The notes under the pieces: model-generated
Told to the model about the DNA's origin: nothing
Seen by the model: only the letters and a program-made list of their open reading frames with translations
Database searches by the model: none
Translations under genes and position numbers: made by a program
In this document: positions 33,588 through 47,010 of the stretch, in pieces
Position numbering within the stretch: position 1 is the stretch's first letter
How the letters are laid out: the number at the start of each line of letters is the position of its first letter
From: Candidatus Microthrix subdominans
GTDB lineage: Bacteria; Actinomycetota; Acidimicrobiia; Acidimicrobiales; Microtrichaceae
DNA: 64,000 nucleotides
Assembly: GCA_016719385.1 (NCBI GenBank)
Contig: JADJZA010000009.1
Coordinates: 62,001-126,000, forward strand
Reading direction: 5' to 3'

Positions 33588-35264
33588 TTACAGGCGCAGC
33601 GGGTCGACCCGGAGGCGCAGGCGCCCGGGTGGGCGTTCGACCTGGTCGAGCAACGCGCTCAGCTGTTGCCAGCCGGGGGCGCGCAGCAGCCACCGTCCGT
33701 CCTCGGGGTTGAGCAGCTGGGCATCGGGCACGTCGTCAAGCAACGGGGTGAGCCGTTCGACGTAGGCGGGAGCGGCCTGGCCGGCGATCTCGGCGACCGA
33801 GCCGAACGGTGGGTAGGCGAGTAGCTGGCGACGCGATCGTTCGGCGGCGACGGCCCGGTCGGGGTCGGCGAGCACGGCGGCGTGCAGTACCGGATGCTCG
33901 GGCTCGCGGGTGGGGACGATCACCCGGCCCCCGCCGGCGCGGGGCCCGACCAGTCGGGCCGCCCGGGCCAGCAAGGCCAGCGCCTGCTCGGCCGCCCGGT
34001 AGCGGGGCGCCAACAGCTCCTGATCGAAGTCCAAGAACACCACCAGGTCGGCGCTGCCGGCGCGGTGCAGCACGGCCTCGGTGCCAACCACCGGGCCCCG
34101 GTCGGGCAGCTTGTCGCGTCCGCCGGAGGCGCCGGTCGCCTCGGCCACGTCGACGCCGAGCAGGGCTGAGGCCTCCTCGACCACACGGCTGACCCCCAGG
34201 CGCAGGTTGGCGAAGGCGGTGCCCCGACAGGCGAGGCACACCTCCGGGCGTTCGTGGGCGCAGCGGGGGCAGGTGAAGATCCCCGTTTTGAGCCGGCTGA
34301 CCGCAGCGTCGCAACGCTCGCAGGTGGCGGTCGCCGAGCAGTTGCGACAGATCGACAACCGTGAGCGACCGGTGCGGTTGAGGACGAACACCGGGCGATG
34401 GGCGGCCCGCGCCGCGGCGACGATCCGAGGGTGGAACAGGCCACCCCGGGGGTCCTCGGCCCGGAGGTCGATCAGGTCGATCGGCGGCCACCCCGCCCGT
34501 TCGGCGCTTCGCGACAGCGACAGCACCGGCCCGAGGGCCACCGCTTCCTGGCTGGGCACCGGCGAGATCAACAGCAGGGGCACCCCCAGACGGGCGCACC
34601 GCTCGACGAGCACCTCGCGGGCGTGCCAGCTGGGCGAGCCCTCCTCCTGGAGCGACTCGTCGTGTTCGTCGACGATGACGACCACCCCCAGGTCGCCCTG
34701 GGGCGAAAACGCCGCCGCCCGGGTGCCGACCACCGTCGATCCCCCGGCTTTCGCTGCGGCCCAGGCCCGGTCGTAGGGCACCGCCGTGACGCCGGCCCGA
34801 CGCAACGCCCGGGTCAGCTGGGCTGCCTGGGCGTGCTCGGGCACGACGACCAGGCCCGGACCCTGCTCCCACCGCTGCGCCAGCCCAGCGAGGACGGCGC
34901 CCAGGGGGTCGGCGGCGGGCGCCAGCCGCAGCGTGGCCACCGGATGCTCGAGTGCTGCGGCCACCGCATCGACGACCTCCGCATCGGGGGCGGTCGGGGG
35001 CGGACCGGCGGGTGCCGGGTCGGGCAGGGCCGGCACCGCCCGGTGCGGGCTGGCGGTGGTGAGAAACGTTGCCAGGCGTCCGGCCCAGCGCCGTGCCGCC
35101 CAGCGGCACAGGTCGATCACCTCGGCCGGCGGCCCGTGACCGGTGATCTTGCGGATCGGTTGGAGGGTCACGCCGTCGGGCGGGGTGACGTCGCACTCGA
35201 GCACCCAGCCGCCCACCGGGCGCCCCGCCAGCGCGACGCGCACCATCGAGCCCACCTCGAGTGG
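33588..35264 (-). CDS. priA: Primosomal protein N' (PriA), degenerate helicase type
   Basis: About 558 residues from the GTG at 35264. It contains a DEXH-type segment (VIVDEHDESLQEEGSPSWHAREV), the zinc-binding cysteine cluster CRNCSATATCERC...CPRCAHERPEVCLACRG, and the C-terminal helicase/PriA domain (LDFDQELLAPRYRAAEQALALL, AYPPFG). No Walker A GxGKT is found where it should be, as in mycobacterial PriA, so it is probably a restart loading factor without ATPase activity. PriA homology continues upstream of the chosen start (RLVRVLPEPARIGRAFDYSVP, about 35273-35342). That stretch has no ATG, GTG or TTG, only CTG at 35327 and 35375. The frame is continuous back to the metK stop. Confidence 0.9.
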   Translation of the reverse strand, partial: PLEVGSMVRVALAGRPVGGWVLECDVTPPDGVTLQPIRKITGHGPPAEVIDLCRWAARRWAGRLATFLTTASPHRAVPALPDPAPAGPPPTAPDAEVVDAVAAALEHPVATLRLAPAADPLGAVLAGLAQRWEQGPGLVVVPEHAQAAQLTRALRRAGVTAVPYDRAWAAAKAGGSTVVGTRAAAFSPQGDLGVVVIVDEHDESLQEEGSPSWHAREVLVERCARLGVPLLLISPVPSQEAVALGPVLSLSRSAERAGWPPIDLIDLRAEDPRGGLFHPRIVAAARAAHRPVFVLNRTGRSRLSICRNCSATATCERCDAAVSRLKTGIFTCPRCAHERPEVCLACRGTAFANLRLGVSRVVEEASALLGVDVAEATGASGGRDKLPDRGPVVGTEAVLHRAGSADLVVFLDFDQELLAPRYRAAEQALALLARAARLVGPRAGGGRVIVPTREPEHPVLHAAVLADPDRAVAAERSRRQLLAYPPFGSVAEIAGQAAPAYVERLTPLLDDVPDAQLLNPEDGRWLLRAPGWQQLSALLDQVERPPGRLRLRVDPLRL

Positions 35265-35492
35265 GCCGTCGGTCGCGTCGGGGACCGAATAGTCGAACGC
35301 CCGCCCGATGCGAGCCGGCTCGGGCAGTACCCGAACGAGCCGCCCCTCGGGCGGGGGGCCGGGCTCAGCCGGCAGAGGGGTGGCGGGCGGGTCCGGGAGC
35401 CGAGCCCGCTCCCTCTGGCTCCCCGGGCAACCCAGCCTCCGGCTCCCCGAAGGGCAGCCGGGGCTCGTCCGGGTTGGGTGTGGACCTCGAGC

Positions 35493-36689
<1,197 letters not shown>

Positions 36690-36800
36690 GTTGAGCTCCT
36701 CAAGGGTTGAAAATCGCGAATTGGTTGAAGGGGGATGAATGGTAGGTGACGGTCGCCACCGAGATGGAAGCGGCCGGGTCTCGTCAGAGGACGCGAGGGC

Positions 36801-38102
36801 TTAGGACGACGCAGCGCGTGCGGCGGCCAGCGCTCCGGCGCATTCGAGCACCCGCGCTGCCACCGCCGACTTGTCGGTCAGCGGCACGCTGATCCGCTCG
36901 CCGGAGTGGCCGAGGATGAGCACCTCGTTGGTGTCGTGGCCGAACCCCACCCCGGGGGCACCGACGTCGTTGACGACGAGCAGGTCGGCGCCCTTGCGCT
37001 CGAGTTTGGCGGCTGCGTTGGCCTCGACATCGTCGGTCTCCGCCGCAAAGCCGACCAGCACCTGCGACGCAGGCTTGCGGCGTCCCAGCTCGGCGAGGAT
37101 GTCCTGGGTGGGGACCAGCTCGATGCTCGGCGCCCCATCGGCCTTTTTCAGCTTGCGGTCGGCGACAGCGGCGGGGGTGAAGTCGGCGACAGCGGCGGCC
37201 ATGATCACGAGGTCCATGCTTGGGGCAGCCTCGAGCACCGCGTCGGCCATCTCGGCGGCCGACGTCACCTGTCGCCGTTCGATTGCCGGTGATGTCGGGA
37301 GCTCGGAGGTGGTCACCAGCGTGACCGCCGCGCCGAGCTGGGCGGCCTCCTCGGCCAGTGCATGGCCCTGCTTGCCGGTCGAGCGGTTGCCGAGGTAGCG
37401 CACCGGGTCGATCGCCTCACGGGTTCCCCCGGCCGATACGAGCACCCGTCGGCCGCGCCATCCCATGCCTGCATCGCCGCTTGCGGCGGGAAGCGGGCGG
37501 GCCCCGGCGGGAAGGGCGGCGGGTTCGGAGCCGGCGGTGAGCAACTCGATCGCCCGGTCGACGATGCGCTCCGGGCCGGCCAGCCGCCCTTCGCCGACGT
37601 CACCACCGGCCAGACGCCCCGACTCGGGATCGACGATGACGACGCCACGGCGGCGCAGCACCGCCAGGTTGTCGACGACCGACGGATGGCGCCACATCTC
37701 GGTGTGCATCGCCGGCGCCACCATCACCGGCGCCTCGGTGGCGAGCAGCGTGGCGACCAGCAGGTCGTCGGAGCGTCCCGTCGTCAGGTCGGACAGCACC
37801 CGTGCCGTGGCCGGGGCGACCAGCACCAGGTCGGTGCGCTGGCCCAGGCGGGTATGGGGAATGGGATGGGGCCCGTCGAACAGCGAGCTCTGGGCGGGCT
37901 CGGAGGCGAGCGCCGAGAACGTGGCCGCCCCCACGAAGCGCTGGGCGCCCTCGGTGAGCACCGGGGCGACGTAGGCCCCGGCATCGATCAGGCGGCGGCA
38001 TACCTCGATCGCCTTGTAGGCGGCGATGCCACCGGTGACGCCAAGGACGATGTGGCGACCGGCGAGCGGGCCGTCCCCCTCGGTCGCCCCGGTGGCATTC
38101 AT
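36801..38102 (-). CDS. coaBC: Bifunctional phosphopantothenoylcysteine decarboxylase/synthetase
   Basis: 433 residues, two consecutive steps of coenzyme A synthesis. The CoaC flavoprotein half begins GRHIVLGVTGGIAAYKAIEVCRRL (Rossmann-like FMN binding) and has the active-site PVMVAPAMHTEMW. The CoaB half begins near residue 218 with VLVSAGGTREAIDPVRYLGNRSTGKQG, and has VIMAAAVADFTP and KADGAPSIELVPTQDIL. Starts 23 bases after rpoZ, with which it forms a conserved gmk-rpoZ-coaBC-metK gene run. Confidence 0.96.
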   Translation of the reverse strand: MNATGATEGDGPLAGRHIVLGVTGGIAAYKAIEVCRRLIDAGAYVAPVLTEGAQRFVGAATFSALASEPAQSSLFDGPHPIPHTRLGQRTDLVLVAPATARVLSDLTTGRSDDLLVATLLATEAPVMVAPAMHTEMWRHPSVVDNLAVLRRRGVVIVDPESGRLAGGDVGEGRLAGPERIVDRAIELLTAGSEPAALPAGARPLPAASGDAGMGWRGRRVLVSAGGTREAIDPVRYLGNRSTGKQGHALAEEAAQLGAAVTLVTTSELPTSPAIERRQVTSAAEMADAVLEAAPSMDLVIMAAAVADFTPAAVADRKLKKADGAPSIELVPTQDILAELGRRKPASQVLVGFAAETDDVEANAAAKLERKGADLLVVNDVGAPGVGFGHDTNEVLILGHSGERISVPLTDKSAVAARVLECAGALAAARAASS

Positions 38103-38125
38103 CGGCGTTCAATCACCTTGGTGGT

Positions 38126-38470
38126 TCAGCCCGCGGTCGGGTCGTCGGAGTCGTCGGAGGCGTCGCCCGGGTGCACCACGTGGCCCTCATCGTCCAGCTG
38201 GACGCCGGCGGGGTTGTCGCGCCCGGGGGCGTTCACCGGCAGGATCTTGTCCGCAGCGATCTCCTCGAAGGCGATCGAGAGCGGCTTAGAGGCATTCGAC
38301 GCCACCTGCGGCGGGATCGCTCCGCCGGAGGTACGGCCCAGCTGATGCACGTAGTCGTTGATCTGACGCGCACGACGGGCGGCGAGCGTCACCAGCGAGA
38401 ACTTGGATCCCGCCCGGTCGAGAAGACCTTCCACCTGGGGCTCGATCATCGTGTCGTGGCGGGTGTTCAT
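38126..38470 (-). CDS. rpoZ: RNA polymerase omega subunit
   Basis: 114 residues. Omega helps fold and hold the beta-prime subunit. The family core is EGLLDRAGSKFSLVTLAARRARQIN, followed by KPLSIAFEEIAADKI. A C-terminal acidic extension (DEGHVVHPGDASDDSDDPTAG) is longer than in many homologues. Position between gmk and coaBC is the conserved actinobacterial one. GAGGAG lies about twelve bases upstream of the ATG. The 110 bp between rpoZ and gmk contain no other gene. Confidence 0.94.
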   Translation of the reverse strand: MNTRHDTMIEPQVEGLLDRAGSKFSLVTLAARRARQINDYVHQLGRTSGGAIPPQVASNASKPLSIAFEEIAADKILPVNAPGRDNPAGVQLDDEGHVVHPGDASDDSDDPTAG

Positions 38471-38580
38471 CGGTGCTGGGGGCTCCTCGTGTGCGGATGG
38501 CGGCGCCTGGCGAACGCGCAGCGAACCAGCATAGCGCAGTGGACCGGGTCACAGCCCCGGCCGACGACCGGTGGATCGGG

Positions 38581-39513
38581 CTACGCCGGGGCCGGGCCGC
38601 CCGGTGATCGGCGGGCTCGACGGGCCGATTCGATCAGCGCCTGCAACTCGTCGACCGTCGCCTCGACGTCATCGTTGATCACGACGATGGCATCCATCGC
38701 CAGGGCCGCCGCCACCTCTTCATCGGCCTTGATCAGCCGCTGCGCGATGCGCTCGGGGTCGTCGCCACGGCCGCGGAGGCGGGCCTCCTGCTCCACGCGA
38801 CTGGGTGTATCGATGAACACGCACAGCGCGTCGTCCCAGCGTTCGCGCAGCGCCGTGGCTCCGGCGACGTCTATCTCGAAGACAACGTCGCATCCCGGTG
38901 GCGGATCGGGTACCGGGGAACCCTGGCAGTAGTCGAGAAACTCGACCCATTCGAGAAACCCCCCGGAATCGGCGTGGGCGACGAACTCCTCGGTCGTCGC
39001 CCACCGGTACGCATCCTCCGCCTCGCCCGGCCGGGGAGCACGGGTGGTCCAGGAGCGGCTGAGCCACAGGCGGGGATCCCGCTCGAGGAGCCGGTGCACC
39101 ACCGTGCCTTTGCCGACGCCGCCAGGACCGGAGATCACGATGATCAGGCCCGGCTGGTCGGGCTGGGTTGCGTCGATACCGGCCGAGTCGGGTAGGGCCG
39201 TGGCGTCGGGCGCAGCCGGGTCGGCGAACACCGCCTCCAAGCGCCGGCGCAGCCGGTCGTCGAGTTCGCCGAGGGTGATCGACTGCGGAAGGCCGAGAGC
39301 GTCGAGGGCCCGCCGGGTGAGCACCTTCTTGGCGCCGGGTCGGGCCTCGAGCGCCACCAGCAGCTTCAGCTCGGCCGCCGCCGGGTCTCGATCCGCCTCG
39401 AGCCAGAGCCGGTCCAGGGTGAGCGTGCCGTCGGCCAGCCGGTCGAGCAGCCCCTGCCAGCGTCGCCGTGTGGAGGCAACCCAGTCGTGGGCCCGAGCGC
39501 GGTCGGCGCTCAA
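38581..39513 (-). CDS. gmk: Actinobacterial IHF (mIHF) domain fused to guanylate kinase
   Basis: 310 residues in two modules. Residues about 14-97 (STRRRWQGLLDRLADGTLTL, then AAAELKLLVALEARPGAKKV, ALDALGLPQS, LGELDDRLRRRLEAVF) match the small DNA-binding integration host factor of actinobacteria, including its helix-two-turns-helix region. Residues about 122-300 are guanylate kinase: P-loop ISGPGGVGKGTVV (129-137), SWTTRAPRPGEAEDAYRW, CDVVFEIDVAGATAL and DDPERIAQRL. GMP is phosphorylated to GDP. In most actinobacteria mihF is a separate gene upstream of gmk; here there is no stop between them. The start is a TTG at 39513 overlapping the pyrF stop (TTGA), with no ribosome site visible. Confidence 0.88.
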   Translation of the reverse strand: MSADRARAHDWVASTRRRWQGLLDRLADGTLTLDRLWLEADRDPAAAELKLLVALEARPGAKKVLTRRALDALGLPQSITLGELDDRLRRRLEAVFADPAAPDATALPDSAGIDATQPDQPGLIIVISGPGGVGKGTVVHRLLERDPRLWLSRSWTTRAPRPGEAEDAYRWATTEEFVAHADSGGFLEWVEFLDYCQGSPVPDPPPGCDVVFEIDVAGATALRERWDDALCVFIDTPSRVEQEARLRGRGDDPERIAQRLIKADEEVAAALAMDAIVVINDDVEATVDELQALIESARRARRSPGGPAPA

Positions 39514-40286
39514 CGGAGGGCGAGGGTCGCTCGGACCTCGTCGGCGATCGATGCCGACGCCGCAACCGGGTCGTCCGCCTGGGTGACCGCCCGCCCGACG
39601 ACCAACAGGTCGGCCCCGGCGGAGATGGCCTCGCCGGGGGTGGCCGGGCGCGCCTGGTCGTGGGTGTCGCCGCCGGCGCTTCGAATGCCGGGCACCACCC
39701 GGGTCATCTTGGGGGCGAGGGTGAAGGCGTCGTGCAGATCCTCGGCGGCGAGCACCAGGCCGCCGCAGCCGGCCTCCATCGCCATGCGCATGCGCTCGGC
39801 CGCTACATGGGGTGCTGCGGTGTCGTCGCTGGTGAGCACGGTGACCGCCAGCGCCTGGGGGATCATCTGGCCCGCGTTGGCCGCACCCTCGGCCAGACCC
39901 TCGACGCCGGCGCGCAACATGTCGGTGCCACCGCTGGCGTGCAGGGTGAGGTAGGTGGCGCCCATCGAGCCGAGCACCCGGCTGGCGCGGCCGACCGTGG
40001 TCGGGATGTCGTGCAGCTTGAGGTCGCAGAAGACGTCGAAGCCCAGGTCGGTCAGCGAGGCGATCGCGTTGGGGCCGGCGGCCGAGAACAGCTCGAGGCC
40101 CACCTTGACCACCCCGAAGTAGGGCATCAGCGCAATGGCGGTGCGTTCGGCCTGCACCATGTCGTCGGTGTCCAACACCAGGCACAGGTGGTTGCGCACC
40201 GACGGCTCGGCCCAATCGGGCTCGTCGGGAACGTCCTCCGACTCGGGATCGACCGAGTGGACGCCGGTTCCGTCGCTCACGTTCAC
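39510..40286 (-). CDS. pyrF: Orotidine 5'-phosphate decarboxylase
   Basis: About 258 residues. Last step of UMP synthesis. It has LCLVLDTDDMVQAE, VVKVGLELFSAAGP, the catalytic charged network FCDLKLHDIPTTV (Asp-x-Lys-x2-Asp), VTVLTSDD and VPGIRSAGGDTHDQARPATPGEAI with the phosphate-binding arginine near GADLLVVGRAV. GTG 40286 is chosen because GAGGA lies seven bases upstream; a longer frame to ATG 40388 overlaps pyrD by 17 bp. The N-terminal about 30 residues (with DPESEDVPDEPDW) are an acidic extension. Confidence 0.93.
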   Translation of the reverse strand: MNVSDGTGVHSVDPESEDVPDEPDWAEPSVRNHLCLVLDTDDMVQAERTAIALMPYFGVVKVGLELFSAAGPNAIASLTDLGFDVFCDLKLHDIPTTVGRASRVLGSMGATYLTLHASGGTDMLRAGVEGLAEGAANAGQMIPQALAVTVLTSDDTAAPHVAAERMRMAMEAGCGGLVLAAEDLHDAFTLAPKMTRVVPGIRSAGGDTHDQARPATPGEAISAGADLLVVGRAVTQADDPVAASASIADEVRATLALR

Positions 40287-40371
40287 GATGTGGTCCTCTT
40301 CCGGTTTGGGGAGAAAGCGGCCTGGACGGCCATGGGCGCGCAGCGACGATACACCGCCTGAGGTGTTGCGC

Positions 40372-41293
40372 TCATGGGTGGGCCGCACCGATCAGCTCGG
40401 CGATCGTCGCCACCCCATGGCTGTCGCACCAGCTCGCCAGCTCGTCGAGCACCCGGATCGTCGCTCGGGGGTCGGCGAAGTTGGCGGTGCCCACCTGCAC
40501 CGCCGAGGCGCCGGCCATCAACAGCTGCAACGCCGAGTTGGCATCGTGCACCCCGCCGACGCCGACGATGGGCAGCTCGGGCATGGCCCGGGCCACCTCC
40601 CACACCGCCCGCACAGCGATCGGGCCCAGGCCCGGCCCCGACACCCCTCCCCCGCCACCGCCCAGCGCCGGGCGGCGACTGTCGGTGTCGATCACCAGGC
40701 CGAGCAGGGTGTTGGTCAGGGTCACCGCGTCGGCCCCGGCCCCGGCGCACGCCTCGGCCACCGCCACCAGCGCGTCGGTGTTGGGCGACAGCTTGGCCCA
40801 GCGGGGATATGCCAGCCCGGCGGTGGCGGTGATCACGTCGGCGGCGGCGCCGACGTCGTGGGCAAACATCTTCTTGCCGGCCAGGTTTGGGCACGACAGG
40901 TTGATCTCGACCGCAACGATCGGGTCGCTCGCCGTCCCGGCGGGCGCATGTTTGGCGAGCGCGTCGGCGGCGACGGCGTAGTCCTCGACGCTGCGACCCC
41001 AGATCGACACGACCACCCGGGCTCGGGCCCGGCGGAGCGCAGGAAGCTCGTCGTGCGCCCAGGCGGCGATCCCGGGGCCTTCCAGCCCGACCGAGTTGAT
41101 CATGCCGGTGCTCAACGGGTGCACCCTGGGCGCCGGGTTGCCCGGCCACGGGCCGGCCGACAGTGACTTGACCACGACCGCACCGAGCTGGGCCAGGTCG
41201 ACGAAGGCGCCGAGTTCGGCCCCGTGACCGGCGGTGCCCGAAGCGCACATCACCGGGTTTGGCAGGCCAACCGCCCCGACCGCTGTGGTGAGA

Positions 41294-41301
<8 letters not shown>
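40372..41301 (-). CDS. pyrD: Dihydroorotate dehydrogenase, class 1B type
   Basis: About 309 residues. Oxidises dihydroorotate to orotate using FMN. The N-terminus VVDLTTAVGAVGLPNPVMCASGTAG, VVKSLSAGPWPGN, the cysteine active site INLSCPNLAGKKMF, and the C-terminal GVGGVHDANSALQLLMAGASAVQVGTA (FMN phosphate) identify a class 1 enzyme; cysteine instead of serine marks class 1. The GTG at 41301 fits the family N-terminus and overlaps carB by 8 bp; another GTG at 41334 would overlap by 41 bp. A PyrK electron-transfer partner is not present next to it, so the electron acceptor is unclear. Confidence 0.92.
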
Positions 41302-44668
<3,367 letters not shown>

Positions 44669-44798
44669 GCTGGCTCCCGGCGTGGGTTTCGAGGCGGCGG
44701 GGGGCGCACGGCGGCGCGGTGGGGACAGGGGGGGAGGCCATCGAAAGGAGCAAGTTAGCAGCCGACGGCCGGGCGTCCGATATGGGGGTCGGGGCCGC

Positions 44799-45271
44799 TC
44801 AATCCTTGGTCGAGGCGCGTCGCCCAACGCCTCGATGTAGGCGATCACCTGGTCGAGCTGGGCGTCGTCGAGTGGCACCATGGGCATGATTGGCTTGAAC
44901 CCGTCGACGATCTCGCTCGACGGATCGGTGATCGCCCGCTCGAGGTACTCGCGGTCGGCGGTCACGGTGCTGCCGTCCTCCAAGGTCACCTCGGACCCGG
45001 CCAGCCCCGCCCAGCTGGGCCCGCGGGCGTTGTCGTCCCCTGAGGCCGAATGACACTGCGTGCAGCCCCGATCGCGAGCGATGTCGCGGCCCGCGGCGGC
45101 GTCGCCGGTGAGGCCGTCGGTGTCGGTGTTGCCGCACGCCCCGAGTGCGAGGGTCGCCGCAACGCACAGCCCAACCGCTCCGGCCAGGAGTCGCAGGGGA
45201 CGAGGGCGCCGTGAAGGAGGGTTCCTCTGGTGTTCGAGAGCACCGGAATGGCGGAGTGTGTGAGGGGGCAT
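44799..45271 (-). CDS. Lipoprotein c-type cytochrome, frame at 3' end uncertain
   Basis: About 155 residues. A signal sequence with lipobox (LCVAATLALGACGN) gives a lipid-anchored exported protein. The heme-binding CTQCH lies near residue 75, and a methionine ligand is in KPIMPMVPLDDAQLDQVIAYIEALG. A single monoheme class I cytochrome like those at the end of cytochrome oxidase subunit II, likely part of the respiratory chain on the outer face of the membrane. In the present frame there is no stop and the sequence runs on to the carB start. One frame-shift near 44825 gives a natural end (RRASTKD, stop at 44799). ATG 45271 is used as start; it is divergent from the DUF2505 gene. Confidence 0.75.
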
Positions 45272-45313
45272 CGTCACCCAGCGTACCGTCGGGCAGCGTG
45301 CCAAGATGTCCCG

Positions 45314-45808
45314 ATGCGGTTTGCCGTCACCCAGACCTATCCGATCAGTCGCGATGAGGTGCTCGAGATGTACACCGGCACCGAGATGTGGGGGGAACTG
45401 TCCGGGTTCACCAAGGTGTCGGTGCCGGAGGTGGTCGACCGAACGAAGAAGGGCGACCTGGTGACGGTGCGCCTGCGCTACCGGTTCATCGCTCCCCTGC
45501 CCACTGCGGCGACCGCTGTGGTCAACCGCGACAAGTTGGTCTGGATCGAGGAGACGGTGACCGACCTCTCGGCCGGGACCGCCACCGTCGACTTCCAGCC
45601 CGAGAACTACGCCAGCAAGCTGGCGGCCTCGGCCGCAATTCGCTACGAGCAGCTCGACGACGCGGCCAGCCGGACCGTGCAAGGTGATCTGAGGGTCAAG
45701 GTGCTGTTCGTCGGCGGCCAAGTTGAAAAGGCCATCACCTCGGGGCTGAGCGATCACCTGGCCCAGGAGGAGCGTGCGGTGCTCGACACGCTCAAGCCCG
45801 CCGGCTAA
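45314..45808 (+). CDS. DUF2505 family protein
   Basis: 164 residues. Begins MRFAVTQTYPISRDEVLEMYTGTEMW and continues through TKVSVPEVVDRTKKGDLVTVRLRYRF, then FQPENYASKLAASAAIRYEQ. The layout matches the DUF2505 / SRPBCC-like (START-fold) small proteins of actinobacteria, whose function is unknown; a hydrophobic ligand pocket is the family expectation. The ATG at 45314 is 42 bp from the divergent cytochrome start; no ribosome site is obvious. It is convergent with carA. Confidence 0.82.
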   Translation: MRFAVTQTYPISRDEVLEMYTGTEMWGELSGFTKVSVPEVVDRTKKGDLVTVRLRYRFIAPLPTAATAVVNRDKLVWIEETVTDLSAGTATVDFQPENYASKLAASAAIRYEQLDDAASRTVQGDLRVKVLFVGGQVEKAITSGLSDHLAQEERAVLDTLKPAG

Positions 45809-45820
45809 GTCGACCGGCGG
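45798..45820. terminator. Hairpin between convergent DUF2505 gene and carA
   Basis: A 7-bp perfect inverted repeat CCGCCGG / CCGGCGG with a 9-base loop spans the end of the DUF2505 gene. The gene's stop codon lies in the loop, and carA ends 8 bp further on. No T-run. A plausible shared terminator. Confidence 0.4.
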
Positions 45821-45827
45821 CGCCGCC

Positions 45828-46910
45828 TCAGGTAGCGCGGGCGTCCATCAGCGCGGCAAAGCGGTTGAACATGTAACCGCTGTCGTGGGGGCCGGGGCCC
45901 GCTTCGGGGTGGTACTGGACGCCCAGGGCGGCCACCTCGGTGCCGACGAACCCCTCAAGGGTCTGGTCGTTGAGGTTGATGTGGGTGAGCTCCACGCCGG
46001 CGATGCCCTGCGGGTCGACGCAGTAGTTGTGGTTCTGGCTGGTGATCTCGATCGTGTTGGTCAGCGTGTCCTGCACCGGGTGGTTGCCGCCGTGGTGCCC
46101 GAACGGCAGCTTGTAGGTGCTGGCCCCCAGGGCAGTCGCCAGCAGCTGGTGGCCCATGCACACGCCGAAGACCGGCACCTGCCCGAGCAGTTCGGCGATC
46201 ATCGCCGGGGCGTGGGTCACCGCCGCCGGGTCGCCGGGGCCGTTGGACAGAAACACGCCGTCGGGCTCGAGGGCCAGGATGTCATCGGAGCTCGAGCCGG
46301 CCGGCACCACGGTGACGGTGGCGAGCGGTTGGAGGTGGGCCAACAGGCTGGCCTTCATCCCGTAGTCAACGGCGACGACCCGGCGGGGACCACCGGGGCG
46401 AACATAGGGCTCCGGGGTGGTCACCAAGCGGGTCAGGTCGGTGTTGTCGGTGCCGGTGGCACTGGATGCGGCGGCCCGCAGATCGGTTTCGTTCGCAGTG
46501 CCGAATACGCCCGGCACTGCGCCGTGGTTGCGCAGGTGACGGGTGAGGCGACGGGTGTCCACCCCGGCGATGCCGGCGATGCCGTGGCGCTTCAGCCACT
46601 CGTCCAGGCTCAGCTCGGCGCGCCAGCTGCTGTGGCGACGGGCCAGGTCGCGGACGACGATGCCGGCGCAGCTGGGCCGGGTCGACTCGTCGTCGAGGTC
46701 GGTCGTTCCGGTGTTGCCGATGTGGGGATAGGTGAAGGTGACGATCTGACCGGCGTAGCTCGGGTCGGACAGCACCTCCTGGTAGCCGGAGAGCACGGTG
46801 TTGAACACCACCTCACCGCTGCTGATCCCGCTCTCGGGGGTGGCACCGATCGCCTCTCCCTCAAAGAGCGACCCATCGCTCAGTACCAGTGCAGCCTCGG
46901 TCACGCTCAC
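45828..46910 (-). CDS. carA: Carbamoyl-phosphate synthase small subunit
   Basis: 360 residues. Glutaminase subunit that feeds ammonia to CarB. The N-terminal domain starts LVLSDGSLFEGEAIGA and contains GYQEVLSDPSYAGQIV and GIAGVDTRRLTRHLRNHG. The C-terminal class I amidotransferase has the nucleophile in VFGVCMGHQLLATALGA, and the His-Glu pair in GVQYHPEAGPGPHDS. The GTG start at 46910 has a GAGGA ribosome site five bases upstream. The 384-bp region before it, towards pyrC, is filled with tandem repeats and could hold its promoter or a regulatory element. Confidence 0.97.
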   Translation of the reverse strand: MSVTEAALVLSDGSLFEGEAIGATPESGISSGEVVFNTVLSGYQEVLSDPSYAGQIVTFTYPHIGNTGTTDLDDESTRPSCAGIVVRDLARRHSSWRAELSLDEWLKRHGIAGIAGVDTRRLTRHLRNHGAVPGVFGTANETDLRAAASSATGTDNTDLTRLVTTPEPYVRPGGPRRVVAVDYGMKASLLAHLQPLATVTVVPAGSSSDDILALEPDGVFLSNGPGDPAAVTHAPAMIAELLGQVPVFGVCMGHQLLATALGASTYKLPFGHHGGNHPVQDTLTNTIEITSQNHNYCVDPQGIAGVELTHINLNDQTLEGFVGTEVAALGVQYHPEAGPGPHDSGYMFNRFAALMDARAT

Positions 46911-47010
46911 GCCAGTCCTCTCAACAGCTCAACCCCACCCGGTCGGCCGGGTCGGTTCCGCCGGACACCGTACCGGCGCACGCGCGATCACCCGGAACTC
47001 GGGCGCACCG

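Noticed and set aside
36690..36800. SAM riboswitch in front of metK
   Set aside because: The 111-bp leader shows no kink-turn or conserved core pattern that I can recognise.
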